A model generated the notes under the pieces. That model made no database searches, was not told the origin of the DNA, and saw nothing but the letters and a program-made list of their open reading frames with translations. Positions 1-11,209 of a DNA stretch of 64,000 bases are shown here, one piece after another. Positions within the stretch are counted from its first letter, which is position 1. The number at the start of each line of letters is the position of its first letter. This DNA comes from Bryum argenteum (taxonomy: Eukaryota > Streptophyta > Bryopsida > Bryales > Bryaceae): contig CM073321.1 in assembly GCA_037043015.1 (NCBI GenBank), positions 38,832,420-38,896,419 on the forward strand. The letters are read 5' to 3'. A program made the position numbers and the translations under genes.

Positions 1-339
1 GTCTGATTGAGTTTCTCTTGTTTTTTTGCTCCATTTAAAATTAGGTCATTTTATGTAATTTCCCAAAAATTTTGGAGCCATAAATACTCAATATCTCGAG
101 ATTCGTAGGCCCTATCTGCAATTTGTTTGTTCCTTGCACCCTAGCAAATGACCCGTTTGCCACCCAATTCGGCTAGTCGTCCCTGAGATCATGATGTCAC
201 AAAACAAAGAAACAAATAAACTACGTGCCTTGTATATAATAGATTATTTGTGAAATTTTGAAGTAGATGAAGGTAATAATTCCTCAAGAACAACTTCATT
301 TCAATATTTTTAATGTAAAAATATCACTGCAAATCTTGT

Positions 340-590
340 ACCAAATTTACTTCGATATGATACATTCCAACTAGAAAGTTGGTAAATTTTACTTTAAGAT
401 CGTACTTACATAAAAAACATCCATGAAAATCTAAACTTGATCTCATAGAACATGCTTGCACCTTGTCTGTAGGCCTCAATATCAAATCTGCCTCTACTAA
501 AATGCATCTCACAAATCTACAATATGTTAATTGGATATGCAGTTGTTACCACAAAAACTAGACTTGATTTGGCATCCAACCCAACTAATT
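340..590. repeat. AT-rich dispersed repeat, copy 1
   Basis: This stretch is visibly similar, in the same orientation, to 31,090-31,310. Shared landmarks in the same order are a TTCCAAC..AGAAGTTG-like block, a CTTAAGATC-like block and the phrase TTACCACAAAAA followed by ACTTGA.TTGG and ATCCAA. The copies are clearly diverged. No coding sequence, RT domain or terminal repeat is visible, so the family is not named. It could be a SINE, a nonautonomous element or part of a larger repeat. Confidence 0.45.
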
Positions 591-999
591 TTGTCAAAAA
601 TAGACTTGAGAATAAGAAATCATGACGCTCCAAAGTCTTAGCCTTTCATCCAATTTGTCAGAGTTTGACATAAATGACATAAATGACGTTCATCAATAAA
701 CATGAAAGCGATAATTGAATGATGTATATACAAAATGAATCTCCAAAACAACAGAAACAAAATCAAGAGTTTACAATCAATGCATCGAACACTTTCTAGA
801 TTCAAAGAATCTAGAGATATTTTACCTTTGTAGTTTGTACGAGTACAAGAATGCTAGTTGGAAAATCATGTTGGGATAGTCCAATTTTTTATACTAAAAA
901 CTCAAATTGCTATACTGAAGTAATGTGCCATACACCAAAAACGAGGAAGTTTTCCATTGGATTACTTTAGCTTCCATGGACAAATTTTAGAATATGTAC

Positions 1000-2900
1000 A
1001 AAAAGCACTATCCAAGTAAAAGGAGCATAACTCCTACTTGCTAAGCATGGTCATTTAAGATAAACTTTGCTACAATATTGATAAATTTGACTAGAAAATA
1101 CCTTTTTGACTGAAATGGCCATGTTACTCCCTCCGGCTAAGCCATGACACATGCAAACGCACCAAAATGTGAGCCAGAAAACCACCATGGAGTGGCCTTT
1201 GGTCACAAGGGGATTGACAAGAACAACACATGAAGAGAGGAACAAGGGAGAAGAGAAGACAAGAAGAAATGAAGAAGAAAACCCCCGCCGGCCTCCTTTT
1301 AACCCTCTTCCGGTTTTTGGCTCACCATCGCTTCATCTTAGCTCCGATTTGGGCGTGCCATAGCTTTTTGGAAAGCTTAGTCAATTTCGCACTCACCCCC
1401 TGAAATCTCAGAAGCACAGTATCGAAAACCGGGGACTGATGGCCAAAATGCTGGGGCCTACTTCTTTTAACCCTTCAACACCCTCAACTTTGCAGGGGTG
1501 TTTCTCTCTCTCTAAAGATCGGATCGGGGCATACCATATACCCCTGGAAAGCTATTTTGGAGCTCTATCTACTCTAGAAATCTCAATAGCATCGGAGAAT
1601 ATCTCCGTGATTGATTGCTGTTTGAACACAACTGATTTGTTCACTGCCGGGGGAAACCGTTTTCGACACCCCGACTTTGGGAGCCAATTTCTCCCTCTCT
1701 ACAACTCGGATTTGAGCATGGTTACTACCGTTGGAAAGCTCTACTTACAAGCTACCTACCACAAAAATCTCAATCAATTTCAGAAAGAATTGAGCGACTG
1801 ATGGGGGGAAGACCAAGAGACATTTGATGGGGATTGAGAGAATTGAGAGAAAGGGGCCCACGGCCTCCTTCTTCTACCAACAACTAAGCAATTCAAGAAG
1901 AGATCAAGAGAAACAAAATTGAGATAGAGGTCCACCTGCCTCCCTACTCCTACTCTAACTAAGCATTACAAAGAAGAAGAGGTAGACAAACAAGATGTTG
2001 ATGAGACAAACAAGATGGAGGAGAAGGAGGCCCATGGCCTTCCTTCTCCTACTCTAACTAAATTGAGTGGGTGATGATAATTTGGAAACAAGCTATTAAG
2101 TACAAAATGAGAGCCGCCAAAGAGGCGGCTCACCCTAAAGCCTAACTAAAGCCTCCATGGATGAATAACCGCCACTCCACGCGCTCCGTCCATGAAGTCT
2201 CCATTCCATCAACCACTTCATCAATGGATGTAGCCTCACATGCTACCACAAGGTTAGATGGATGAGACTTACAACAATCAAATTTCAAACACAACATGGA
2301 CATCAAAGACTAGTTGTACAAAGCCCATGGTAAAACGCTCAATTCTAATTTAAGCAACTAACCCTATTTCTAATTTAGGATTCACTAGGAGGAATTTTTC
2401 CTCCTCTAGTTCTTCTCCATCATCAATTGGATCCACTAAGGGGAATTTTTCCTCCTCTAGTCCTTCCACACCCTAAAGCTTAAATTAGTCTTAAGCGTCC
2501 CATCAAAGGCCTTGCAACAACTAACCCCTAATATACAAATTGCATTCAAAACTAAATCATTGTATATTCATCAATCTACCTCAAGATGTCATGGTTTGCA
2601 AACACTTCAATAATAAAAGTCATTATTAACAACACTTAAACAAGAGAGCGCTCTCACGCTCTCACAACATGCACATTGGTCAAGGCAATGGGTGCGAGTA
2701 CACATCTTTGACTGGTTGAGAGTCTCCAACTCATGACCTTGCCTCCAATTCGGATGGATCCTAATGAAAGCATGGTGTTCCATGATTGAGAGTGCAACAA
2801 TCTCAACCAACGGTACTAACAAGCAAATACACATGGGGTGCTTGATCAAAATGATGGCAGACCATAGAAACTTCCGGATCTGAGCTTAGCACTGCCAAAT
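1000..2900. other. Intergenic DNA with local repeats, no gene recognised
   Basis: A 120-codon plus-strand ORF at 1,439-1,801 has no recognisable domain and lies in sequence that repeats itself imperfectly: the phrase TGGAAAGCT recurs near 1,370, 1,550 and 1,731, each time followed by a similar CAATTTC or CTC-rich stretch. I take it as noncoding repeat. The segments at 2,378-2,415 and 2,429-2,466 form a tandem pair (GGATTCACTAGGAGGAATTT and GGATCCACTAAGGGGAATTT). Confidence 0.35.
2111..2131. other. Perfect short hairpin
   Basis: GAGCCGCC and GGCGGCTC form an 8-bp perfect stem around a 5-base AAAGA loop. No T-run follows and the setting is eukaryotic, so it is listed as structure only. Confidence 0.5.
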
Positions 2901-3281
2901 TATGAGGTTGGGGGAGGTGAAGATGACTTTGACCCGGTTACTGAGGCCTTCTCCGTGCCTCTATGTAGTCCCTCGATCATACGACTGGGCAGAGTTTTAC
3001 TATCCTTTAGATAGGGCGATTCCGCAAGTGGGAATCCATCCAATCATCCATGCAAGCTGGGTGCTTTAGGGTGCAGACCGAGCTTGGCTGACTATGCATC
3101 TAAGTGTATTTATGAGTGTATTTATCGGATAGGACGTCAATGCTTGCAATCGGGTGTCGGTATAGCCTCTTCTCTAGAATTTTCAATGTCTTAGGTCACT
3201 CGATGAATCAATGTCAACTGGCTAGCTCCTGGCTACTCGTCTAACTAGCCACTATAGCCCAGATCAAGTCAATGCTCATTA

Positions 3282-3284
<3 letters not shown>

Positions 3285-3320
<36 letters not shown>
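3285..3320. repeat. (AT)n microsatellite
   Basis: About 18 uninterrupted AT dinucleotides. It follows unique-looking sequence, as some LINE or SINE tails do, but no reverse transcriptase or Pol III box was recognised upstream. Confidence 0.9.
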
Positions 3321-3323
<3 letters not shown>

Positions 3324-3699
3324 AGTATATGTCTTTTCACCACCCAATATGGCAATATTCGTTACGTTGAGACAATAGGAGCACTTTGAGACTATGAGGA
3401 TATTTTAGTTCTTTTTGAAAATTTATCCCCAGGTCGGGGATAATACTTGAATGCAACCTTTGGGAAACAAAGGTATTCATATATATTGATATGTAAAAGC
3501 CTCAAATTATCAAAAAGATTCAATATTGAACATGTGGAACAGTTTTTCTTTATCCCTGGATAAAATATGAGTCTTCAAATTGCCGTCAATGCAACAAATA
3601 TCGCCATCAATCTTGAATTATGCTATCCTAAATTCCACGGTAATGGGTACCAAGTTCCATGGTCATGGGTCAGGAATATACAAATCTGTGCTCGCAATT

Positions 3700-3760
3700 C
3701 TGAAAATGTACGCTCACCGCTCTCCGTTCTACGCTCTACGCTTGCATACTAGCAACGTCC
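3700..3760. repeat. Shared terminus-like sequence, copy 1
   Basis: The stretch GCTCACCGCTC, several further CGCTC-type words, then CTAGCAACGTC. The same arrangement is found near 39,000 (same orientation) and near 42,420 (opposite orientation). I read it as the subterminal and terminal part of a DNA-transposon family. Which side is outermost is not settled by these copies. Confidence 0.5.
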
Positions 3761-4524
3761 ACTATGGACCGTGCATTTAGACAACGCGATCTCTGACCTC
3801 TCGCGGCGTCCACATTTCGATAAAGTGATGACCCTCGACGTAGAAGATCTGAGAAATCTTATTCTGCGCCTCGTCAATCTCCCACGGATGAGACTCTTTC
3901 GGAGTCTCCGGAGGCACAGTATTCTTACAGTCGCAATTAGCATCGTAAGTTCGCATTCTGCTCAACCTAATTTCAGTTCAGCAGATGTTAATTTCGCTGT
4001 CCGATTTAGATATCCAAGGACATTGCACTGATAACATTCGCTGTCTGAGCAACTCCATTTCTACATGATCGTGTCTACTGATAAACACAAATTCGAAACA
4101 AACACGAAACACAATGTACAGTGTACAGATGAGACGCACGAGATGGTACCGCCTGCCGATAACGGTCCGAGGACGTACTGAAAATGAACGCCGATAACAC
4201 AAACACACACTTCAAACTGCTCGAAAACACACGCACACTCTTAGATGGCTTGATTCAGGAGGAGCTTCTCCTTAGTAAACCGGATTAAGTATACATATTT
4301 GTAATAAACATATGAAATCCCGAGCGGATTCAAAAATATGAAGGTCATGATCGACTGCCCACTCGAGTACACTCATTGTATCCGAAACCCGGATCTAATG
4401 AGTAAAAACGTACAAGATATTAGGGATTTGTGTCATAAAGGCGGCGCTATAATGATGGCCGTATCGATAATGACGTGAATTATGGATGAGATTGTGTAGA
4501 TGAATATAGTGACGCTGACGCGTA

Positions 4525-4629
4525 CAGACCTCACTCCGCGAGCTGGGCGATATAAGTTCCCGATAAGGAGACTGCAAACAGACCTCACTCCGCGAGCTAG
4601 GCGATATGAGTTCCCAATAAAGAGACTTC
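4525..4629. repeat. Tandem duplication of about 53 bp
   Basis: Two adjacent copies begin CAGACCTCACTCCGCGAGCT and differ at a few positions. They contain the words GCGATAT and CCGATAA or CCAATAA. CCGATAA-type words also cluster at 4,157, 4,192 and 9,786-10,015, on both flanks of the coding region between them. Confidence 0.8.
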
Positions 4630-4899
4630 AGCCAGGCACGAGGTGACAAATCAGGCTGCGATATGTGACATAGAACATCTGCAAAACGCATTATCATACT
4701 TAGGAGCAGTGTATATGTTCAGGGGAAGCATTTAAATCGTATTGCAATGTTTTATGTCTCAATTTACATAGTCATCTGAACGCACAGTTTATGTGTTCAA
4801 TATGTACGAGAGGGACCACCTATGCGACGACTAATGTACATTTCAATAAATATACCCTTTTCAGCACTTGAATCTATGGTATAGTAAGCTACACCACAT

Positions 4900-5704
4900 C
4901 ATATACTCATTTCGGGATACAAACGGGACGGTGTCTCCCTCGGCCCTTTGCCAGGCACTTCCCAAACTCGAAAGGTGGCAATTCGTACTTTCACGGTCCT
5001 CTCGATGTCTTCAGGGGAAACTCCGATATCGGTCATCCCTGCCTCAGCATTCTGCAATGTATATGCGTTGATCTGCACCCATTCGTGAGTTACAATTGGC
5101 GAGAATCCGATAGGCGGGGATACAATCCCGGTGTACAAAGCCTGCACTAACCACAACCTCAGTTTTGGCCCCCTCCAATCCCGCCACTTGTATTGCTGCA
5201 GCTGAGTTGGATCCACGCTCGCGGACCGGCCACGCACAAGCAAATATTGCCAAAAGGCAAATGAAGCTGTCAGCAAGCACTCCCAAGTCTGAAGCTGTTG
5301 TGGTACTTCAATTGGACATCGCCTTCTTCTCTGCTAGGTCGTCCATGGTTTCGTTCCCGACATGCAACCTCTCGCAAGTGCCCATGCCATCTGCATGATA
5401 TACACAAAATTATTTGTACAATTGTCTTGATGGTATTTCATCGTGTCGATGTGCCATGTAACTTTTTCCTTGAGGATGAAGATGCTCCAATGCGATTTGT
5501 ACTGGTATGGCACGATAAGGGTATTTTCAGACCCACTTCTGTCCTCAAGAATCGATATATAAATAATATCAATTCCTCCCACGTCATGTTCTTCTTCTCC
5601 AGCTTATCATGTATTACGATAGAGATCCAATAGTGCGTAAGATGGTATTGCTCCATTATAACACTCTCTGCGCGGTACAAGATATGTCGTAAGAGGAGGT
5701 CCAC
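4900..5704 (-). pseudogene. ULP1-like (C48) cysteine protease domain of element I, decayed
   Basis: Reading leftward, one frame gives VPYQYKSHWSIF followed by HIDTMK. This is the His-Trp and Asp pattern of ULP1/SENP proteases. A neighbouring frame then gives SDLGVLADSFICLL, which aligns with the Q..SDCGV..C.. block of the family but has Leu where the catalytic Cys is expected. The pieces lie in different frames, so there is either an intron or decay between them. ULP1-like domains are common passengers of plant MULE and CACTA elements. The gene is the 3' end of a minus-strand element gene that also holds the regions at 6,529-9,425. Activity is unlikely as it stands. Confidence 0.5.
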
Positions 5705-6528
5705 AAATGGGCCATAGGCCTCTCTTGCCGGAAGGAGAACGCATCCCTAATCCTGCTGCTGGAGAGATACTGGAACAACTTTCCTTATGTTCGGACCGAA
5801 AACTATCATATCGCCCATCACGTCCTCTAGTTTTGAGCCTCTAGGTCTGCGACAAAGAAATCAGATCATAACATTACTCGCACATTAATTACGAGAAGTT
5901 GCAATATGAAATATCAGCAACTTATAGAAACCAAATCTGCAAAGAAATCACCTGCGTTTGAGAATTTCACATAAAAGACCCAAGTTCACTTCCACCTCCT
6001 CCGCTGAGTGAAGCGCTACCTCGTAACACAATGTCGGCTCTTTACGCCAATTCGGCCATTTCGAAGTGCATACATTTAAACTATCCAATTCCATACATTT
6101 ATATGGTGGCTCATCGTCTCTATAATCAGACTACGGTTTCCTGAGTGCGTACAGGAGGTATCGGTGGTAAACAACGGATCATCCTTTTGCAAAGATTCCT
6201 TTCTTCACTTCTTCTTCCATTCGCTCCCTCCACTTCTGTTATAATCCCTCCTGTCAACACACGTCACCCATGGAATCCGGTAACGACGAATCAAGATGGA
6301 TTTCTACAGGCGAACGTGGCCAATCGTCATCATCGAGGAGAATGTTTGCGGGACATTCTCCAACAAACTCAGTCGTTTCAGAACCCATATACGGGGTAGA
6401 CGCCACAGATTAGGACCCATTAATAGTAGAGCCGATAAGTCTTGTGGGGGATTCCCTCGACTACGCTGTATCTCATGGCCAAGACGTTTAAGAAGAGCAT
6501 CAGAGTCTCCCTGTGATCGGGACTCCTC

Positions 6529-7848
6529 TCAACCTTCTTCACTATCTACGGCACGCACGATATCCTTGGTTTCGAGATCTTCAATTACCTGAGTCCATCC
6601 GATAGGCGTAGACATGCCGTCGTCATCTCCTAAATCTGGAGTTGATTCTGGCAGAGCCACCGGTATCGATTGTCCCTCGACTATTCCGCTAGATGTTGCC
6701 GAAACCGGTATTTGCCGTGGTTTGTGCGCAGATTTGCGTCTCCGGTCGCCGGAATTCCGTACCTTGCGTCGGCTGTACTGAAGTGATGTGGCCCTGCCTT
6801 CGATAGCAAGTCTCGCCTCGTGTGCTCGCGTCCCGCCTCCCTCAACATCGATAGCAGGTGTTGCCTCCTGAGCCGGCGTCCCGTCTCTCTCGTCATCGAT
6901 AATAGTATCTACCTGACGTGCCTCCGTCACATCCCCAGCACGCGAGTTATCACCCATTTCTGGCATCGTCTGCAGTCGGGGCTGGTTATCGCCATCAGGT
7001 GCTTGCGTCTCATTTGAGATCATGTGGACGCTCTCCAAGAACTGCGTCTCTTCTGCACCAATGTTATCGCGCTGTCCTTCTTGATTATCGCACTCTTGTG
7101 CTATCGTCACTTCCTGAGGGGCAGACCCGCCTTCCTGTATGACCGCCTCGACAGCGATAGCAGGTCTCGCCTCCTGAGCCGGCATCTCGTCTCTCTCGAC
7201 ATCAATAACAGTATCTTCCTGACGTGCCTCCGTCACATCCCCAGCACGCGAGTTATCACCCATTTCTGACATTGACTCCAGTCGGGGCTGGTTATCGCCA
7301 TCAGGTGCTTGAGTCTCAATTGTGATCATGTGGGGGCTCTCCGGTGATTGCGTCTGCTCTGCTCCGATGTTGTTGCGTTGTTCTTCTCGCGCGATGTCGC
7401 GAATGATGACGCCAAACCCGCCTTCTCCATTGGAGATAGCGTGTGTGCCAATGTCAGCGAATACATCCTCATGTCCCCTATCTGCCAACGGCATTAGCTC
7501 TTCTCGCACCGTATCCTCCACTAAACCATCACTGCAAAGATCGCCACTATGATCCTCCGTCTCAAAACCGCTCTCGGGAACACACACAGTCGACACCGCT
7601 TTCTTACTGTGATCAACAACACCCCGACCGATATCGCATTTTGCAAGTTGCATGTCCAGGTCACTTAATATGTGCTCTCTCGTCGCAGCAGTATTCCCTT
7701 CCGCGTAGTCAGCCACTTCTTGTCCATCCCGAACCGCGATAAGTGCTTTCGCACCTTCAATGTCCCTACTCCTTATCGAGACCTCTATCGCGTCCTGCTG
7801 AGCAAAAGAGCATTCACATCGATTCCAGAGTTCGAGGCATAACTGCAT
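6529..7848 (-). CDS. Acidic, internally duplicated coding block of element I
   Basis: An open frame of 439 codons, the longest in the left arm. Residues about 150-350 hold two copies of a block of about 100 residues, each starting NIGAE.TQ and containing ETQAPDGDNQPRL, MGDNSRAGDVTEARQ and PAQEA.PAI. At DNA level the period is about 300 bp. The rest is acidic and low in hydrophobic residues, as in a disordered linker, followed by a basic patch (RRKVRNSGDRRRK). No catalytic domain is visible. It lies between an upstream finger/coiled-coil segment and the ULP1-like segment downstream and is best read as one large exon of the same gene. The function is unknown. Confidence 0.5.
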   Translation of the reverse strand: MQLCLELWNRCECSFAQQDAIEVSIRSRDIEGAKALIAVRDGQEVADYAEGNTAATREHILSDLDMQLAKCDIGRGVVDHSKKAVSTVCVPESGFETEDHSGDLCSDGLVEDTVREELMPLADRGHEDVFADIGTHAISNGEGGFGVIIRDIAREEQRNNIGAEQTQSPESPHMITIETQAPDGDNQPRLESMSEMGDNSRAGDVTEARQEDTVIDVERDEMPAQEARPAIAVEAVIQEGGSAPQEVTIAQECDNQEGQRDNIGAEETQFLESVHMISNETQAPDGDNQPRLQTMPEMGDNSRAGDVTEARQVDTIIDDERDGTPAQEATPAIDVEGGGTRAHEARLAIEGRATSLQYSRRKVRNSGDRRRKSAHKPRQIPVSATSSGIVEGQSIPVALPESTPDLGDDDGMSTPIGWTQVIEDLETKDIVRAVDSEEG

Positions 7849-7984
7849 AACTGCAGTACCACAAGCCTGCGTCTAGGCTCCCTGATAGCACTCCACCCCG
7901 AGAGCAGCTTTAACATCTGCTCGGGTACCAAAACGGTGTCCATTACGAGAAGACAGTAATAATAAAATTCAACAGATTAATGAT

Positions 7985-8310
7985 TATACAGTAACACGTA
8001 CTTCCCAAGGAAGAGGACATACGTGAGAGACCGTCGACATAAAAGAGATCAAGATTTTCCCGCATGACGCACTGGTCCTCGAGCATTTTCCATGGTTTCC
8101 TAGAGCTGCGATCAGTCCGGGTCCAATTCAACATGAACTCTCCTTCATGTCTACACGCCATGTCGATGACTGTGCGAGCCCTTACGCGAGATATGAACTC
8201 GAGAACATCATCACGCAGAGACTGCCTTGAACTGTAGAGATCTCGGAGTATCATTTCTTCCCCCAGTTCGTACTCATTTGCGTCCAAGCTACCAAATAGA
8301 AACAACCTAG
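7985..8310 (-). CDS. Internal exon-like segment of element I gene
   Basis: An open stretch reading LFLFGSLDANEYELGEEMIL and on to FYVDGLSRMSSSLGS is flanked by plausible splice signals: a GT-type donor after SSLGS and an AG before RLFLF. It contains no domain I recognise. Its position between the finger-bearing segment and the long acidic block suggests it belongs to the same minus-strand gene. Confidence 0.35.
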
Positions 8311-8498
8311 AACAGTATAATTGCAATGTGCCTCCCCAGACACGATTACATTTGCGAGTCAGTAAGCCGGCCGGTGATGCCGGCAATTTGGCATGAGGAT
8401 GGCACATATTACTCCCCCTGGCAAACCGATATCAACATATCGATATACGTTAGGCGCTATTAAGCTATCGGTACTTTCATTGTTCTCCGATAATGAGT

Positions 8499-9425
8499 TT
8501 ACTGACTCGGACGAACATAAACAAAATTACTCCATACGAATATCGATATCCAAGTATGTTTCACAAACCTGGAGCTTGCATTGGTGGCGACAAACCAACA
8601 TTTGAGAAGCCTTGCTTCACGTGGAGGTCGCATAACTTCTATTCTCGCTGCCTTTAACTTCGAGACAACCACTTTCGCCTCTTCTACACTATGCGACCAC
8701 GGCATAGGCGGCAGTATCGCCCTTACGTGCGCGTTCAGAGCACAAAAGTGGAATAGAAGGTTGTGCCCCCCCTGCAGACGTTCGCAAACTATGGAGAACT
8801 CCCTATCCGATATCTCCAGCCGAGAAATCAATTCTGCTTTGGTAGCTTGGATAAGCTGCTCTAACCGCTTACTTTTGGAGCATTCCCATTGCCTAATCTC
8901 CTCTTTGCGCTTCATATACTCCCAAGCATTCTAAGTATCTATTTGATCCACAACCGCATCTTCCTGCGACCGGTGCTCTTCTTGATCCGTTGCTGGGTAC
9001 TCGTCCTCGCTCAAGTCTGAGTCCTCCTCACGTGAGATAGACTGCTGCCCAAAAGACTCTAAAGGAATAGCCACAACATATCGGGAAGTCGTTGCAGGCT
9101 TCTTGGATGACATATCTCCTTCACTATCGTGTGATCTTTCTGCACCGCCTCGCGGCTTGCGCTTCGTCTTATCCATCGGTATTGCATTCTTGAAAGCTTT
9201 TATTATATTCGCTTCCTGGTCTAAAGACATCATGGTCATGATGAAGGCCGGTTGGTTGTGAACGTCGAGATTCGGATAGCGCAACTCTTTCCGATTACCT
9301 TGGCCGTGGCAAGTTCCATGGTTGATGTGCATGTTCAGCCGATGTTTCTGACATGCCCTGCTGCAGTATGGATAATGATAAGATTTTATCCCTCCACCAC
9401 CTTCCGTGCGTTGTACGGCTGCGAC
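8499..9425 (-). pseudogene. C2HC-finger and coiled-coil N-terminal part of element I gene
   Basis: One frame runs through this segment with a single in-frame TAG at 8,931-8,933. Near the start it reads YPYCSRACQKHRLNMHINHG followed by TCHG, a zinc-finger-like array of Cys and His. A lysine-rich nuclear-signal-like patch (KTKRKPRGG), an acidic region (REEDSDLSEDEYP) and a charged helix (MKRKEEIRQWECSKSKRLEQ) follow. The finger spacing resembles CVYCGRKNFSNKMMLNWHR in the element gene at 24.8 kb, suggesting related proteins. I do not recognise the family. It may be an accessory or DNA-binding protein of a DNA transposon. Confidence 0.4.
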
Positions 9426-9620
9426 AACGTCCAGAAATTCTCAGAAACGGAGCTCGCGTACCCACTGCGTCGAAGAAAATCACCAGGGACTCCAAAGCCG
9501 ATCGCGAATGGGTAATGGAACACGCGAAAAGATGAATTCATCTTGTTAAAATTCCCTACTCAAAAACCGCGTAATGGAGCCGCCAACAATCAATTCAGCC
9601 CCGGGACATGCGTATCCATC

Positions 9621-9716
9621 ATCACCACATTGCAGCATCATGGGCATGCGTGCCCATTATCACCACATTGCAGCATCATGGGCATGTGTGCCCATCATCA
9701 CCACATTGCAGCATCA
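9621..9716. repeat. 38-bp tandem repeat, about 2.5 copies
   Basis: The unit starts ATCACCACATTGCAGCATCA and contains the near-palindrome GGGCATGCGTGCCC. Copies start at 9,621, 9,659 and 9,697, the last partial. The reading frames across it are His-rich by composition and need not be coding. Confidence 0.85.
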
Positions 9717-9779
9717 TTGTCAAATCCGTCGCCACGATATCGCAACCTGTGCTTTCGACGTCTAACTCTGATTCTACAG

Positions 9780-10100
9780 CCTAGACCCGATAAGCCCTAT
9801 CGGATGAACAGAAGCCTGGTGCACCTGGATGATATTGTTTGGATGAAAACCCGAAAGTAGGCTCATCCATGCGAGGGCAATATGAGGGGCCCACAGTCCA
9901 CGTGGAGTGCGAGACCGAGTCGTATTATCGCGGAAGGTCTTATCGACGCAGCCGATAGCACGTATGCGCAGGGCCTTATCGACATACTTCGGGCAAGGAG
10001 ATCGCGAAAACCGATAACGCGGAGAAGGAACAGACGGGCTGCGGAGCTGAGAAAGAAGCGCGCGACCTCGCGCCGCGAGGACCGGAAAGAGGCGAAATAA
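9780..10100. repeat. Cluster of CCGATAA / TTATCGG words at right flank of element I
   Basis: Within about 240 bp the words CCGATAA, TTATCGC, TTATCGA (twice), CCGATAG and CCGATAAC recur in both orientations. Similar words occur at 4,157, 4,192 and 4,560 on the opposite flank of the minus-strand coding region. Many CACTA and MULE elements carry iterated short subterminal sites bound by their transposase. No matching terminal inverted repeat was found by eye. Confidence 0.4.
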
Positions 10101-10543
10101 GGGCCTGACATCTCAAACCCTGATTGAATGTAGTGAGCGGCCTATTCGCTCGTGTTCGACCTGCACATTTCGCTACCGCGCGCGTTGCTATGCTCCGCTC
10201 CTGCTCCTCTCGCCTCGCATTTGGGACACATTCGCTTCTGCTCTTTTTGTCACGCTCTTCCATTGATCATTGTGTCTGCTAATTTCAGGTCTGCGTGGTT
10301 GGGATTTTCAGCAGCTCGTTTTGCTTGATTCTGAAGTAAAGTTTTGTGGTCGTCTCAATTGCAAGTAGTCTCATAAGGTACGCCATTGTATTTGCTATTG
10401 CATTGTGCATTTCATGTAGAAATTTGCAAATTCATGCTTCGCGCAATACATATTTTGCTGTTTAGGTTACGTCGTGCCTTTAGCTCAATGCGTGTTTAGC
10501 TCGCAAAACCTATTTTATTTCATTCTAGGAGCTAAAATCTGAG

Positions 10544-11209
10544 CTTTTAGCTTGATTCGAGCTAAATAAATTACCAGTTCAACCCAATTATTGGGCAATT
10601 AGCTGGAGCGGAGCTAAGATGACAATTGTCTCATTATCCTATGAAGGGATTCAGCTCGAGTCGAGCTAAATAGATTATTGGTTTAGCCCAATTCCTGTGC
10701 AATTAGCTCGAATCGAGCTAAGTCCCCAGCTGTTTCAATATACTTAGTAGAGAATTAGCTCGACTCGAGCTAAAAAATCTATTCTTCTATGCTTAGTTCG
10801 TCAAAATTGTAGTTCTTATGATAAAGCATTCTTTATGAACGTGAACGTGATCATTGTGAATGTGATTGCCAATTTAGTTGACTCGATCTAAATTATAAGG
10901 TTGTTTCTAACGGTTGACATGACCAAACCAGATGTTTCAGTATACTTTGCGGAGAATTAGCTCGACTAGAGCTAAAAAGTTTGTTCTCCTGTCCTTAGGA
11001 CATCACTCTCATAGTTCCTATGATTGAATACATGCTTTATGAACGCTTAGTTCCTATGATTGAATACATGCTTTATGAACGCTTAGTTCCTATGATTGAA
11101 TACATGCTTTATGAACGTGATTGTAAGGTGTGCGATTTGGTTTCAAAGTACTTCTCAAAAAATTATGGATCAGGTCTTGAATAGAACAATTTGCTCGACC
11201 CAAGCTAAG
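10544..11209. repeat. Array of eight palindromes, consensus TTAGCTCGANTCGAGCTAA
   Basis: Copies lie at about 10,544, 10,597, 10,649, 10,701, 10,753, 10,871, 10,954 and 11,188. The best are perfect or near-perfect palindromes centred on CTCGANTCGAG. The first five are spaced about 52 bp apart. Some flanks are shared as well, for example a TTTCA.TATACTT block before the copies at 10,753 and 10,954. No ORF crosses the array. It lies about 0.8 kb beyond the 3' end of the PHD/SET gene. It could be a cluster of binding sites for a dimeric protein, the end of a satellite-like element, or a hairpin-forming RNA. Confidence 0.75.
11012..11117. repeat. 36-bp tandem repeat, three copies
   Basis: Three almost identical adjacent units start TAGTTCCTATGATTGAATAC, at 11,012, 11,048 and 11,084. 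A diverged relative is seen near 10,811. The triplication lies inside the palindrome array and looks recent because the copies hardly differ. Confidence 0.9.

Noticed and set aside
1439-1801. 120-codon plus-strand ORF as a gene
   Set aside because: No recognisable domain, and the DNA repeats itself imperfectly in and around it, so the open frame is probably chance.
4900-9500. Element I as a Polinton-type element, because of its ULP1-like protease
   Set aside because: No DNA polymerase, integrase, ATPase or capsid-like gene is seen; ULP1-like domains are common in plain plant DNA transposons.
10544-11209. Palindrome array read as a CRISPR array
   Set aside because: Spacing is irregular after the fifth copy, spacers share sequence, no cas gene is present and the genome is eukaryotic.
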